From positions 339,309-403,308 of the forward strand of contig NW_019775469.1 in assembly GCF_001039355.2 (NCBI RefSeq): DNA of 64,000 bases, given 5' to 3'. This document shows positions 63,981 through 64,000 of this stretch, piece by piece. Position 1 is the first letter of the stretch. Every line of letters starts with the position of its first letter. Source of the stretch: Lingula anatina. Lineage: Eukaryota > Brachiopoda > Lingulata > Lingulida > Lingulidae. The notes under the pieces were generated by a model. The model ran no database searches, was not told where the DNA came from, and was given only the letters and a program-made list of their open reading frames with translations. A program made the translations under genes and the position numbers.

Positions 63981-64000
63981 CAACAGAATCAAGTACGCGT

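Noticed and set aside
1-64000. tRNA, rRNA, CRISPR arrays, bacterial operons
   Set aside because: Looked for and not seen; CRISPR-like regularity in the 39- and 52-bp arrays is contiguous tandem repetition without spacers.

Overview
This is animal nuclear DNA, not bacterial. It is AT-rich, coding sequence is split into many short exons with GT-AG introns of roughly 0.2-3 kb, and the genes are typical metazoan families. Exon joins, phases and products could be worked out by eye for four complete genes and the 3' end of a fifth. The conserved, vertebrate-like exon structure (26 coding exons in the P5A-ATPase, about 30 in the EHMT gene), the low GC and the microsatellites point to a slowly evolving invertebrate bilaterian (mollusc, brachiopod or basal deuterostome). 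The sequence alone does not fix the species. Two scaffold gaps (20111-21103 and 39379-40087) and three single-N joins show it is a draft assembly.

Layout: (1) 302-462 (+), last coding exon of a 1-acylglycerol-3-phosphate acyltransferase (AGPAT1/2 type). (2) 4198-10037 (+), a six-exon SLC16/monocarboxylate-transporter-like MFS carrier of 438 aa, with a perfect CRE palindrome about 80 bp before its ATG. (3) 10607-14407 (-), a six-exon ankyrin-repeat and SOCS-box protein of 536 aa, a probable Cullin-5 ubiquitin ligase substrate receptor. (4) 15307-31611 (+), a complete 26-exon ATP13A1 orthologue of 1164 aa, the P5A-ATPase of the ER. It lies head to head with the ASB gene across about 900 bp that probably acts as a shared promoter. 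(5) 34183-60610 (-), a complete EHMT (G9a/GLP) histone H3K9 methyltransferase of up to 1844 aa with ankyrin repeats, pre-SET, SET and post-SET. The last 3.4 kb (60611-64000) holds the EHMT promoter and a transposon-like element.

The genes do not form a pathway: lipid synthesis, small-molecule transport, ubiquitin ligation, ER protein quality control and chromatin silencing are simply neighbours. No new multi-gene system was found. The most unusual feature is inside ATP13A1. Three separate local tandem expansions (52 bp x5, 39 bp x8, 195 bp x2) each begin or end at an exon-intron border and copy a working splice site into the intron, and every decoy leads into an early stop. Other items of note are small non-autonomous DNA transposons with readable terminal inverted repeats and target-site duplications, a two-choice acceptor that decides the EHMT N terminus, and H3-like ARKS motifs in the EHMT N-terminal region.
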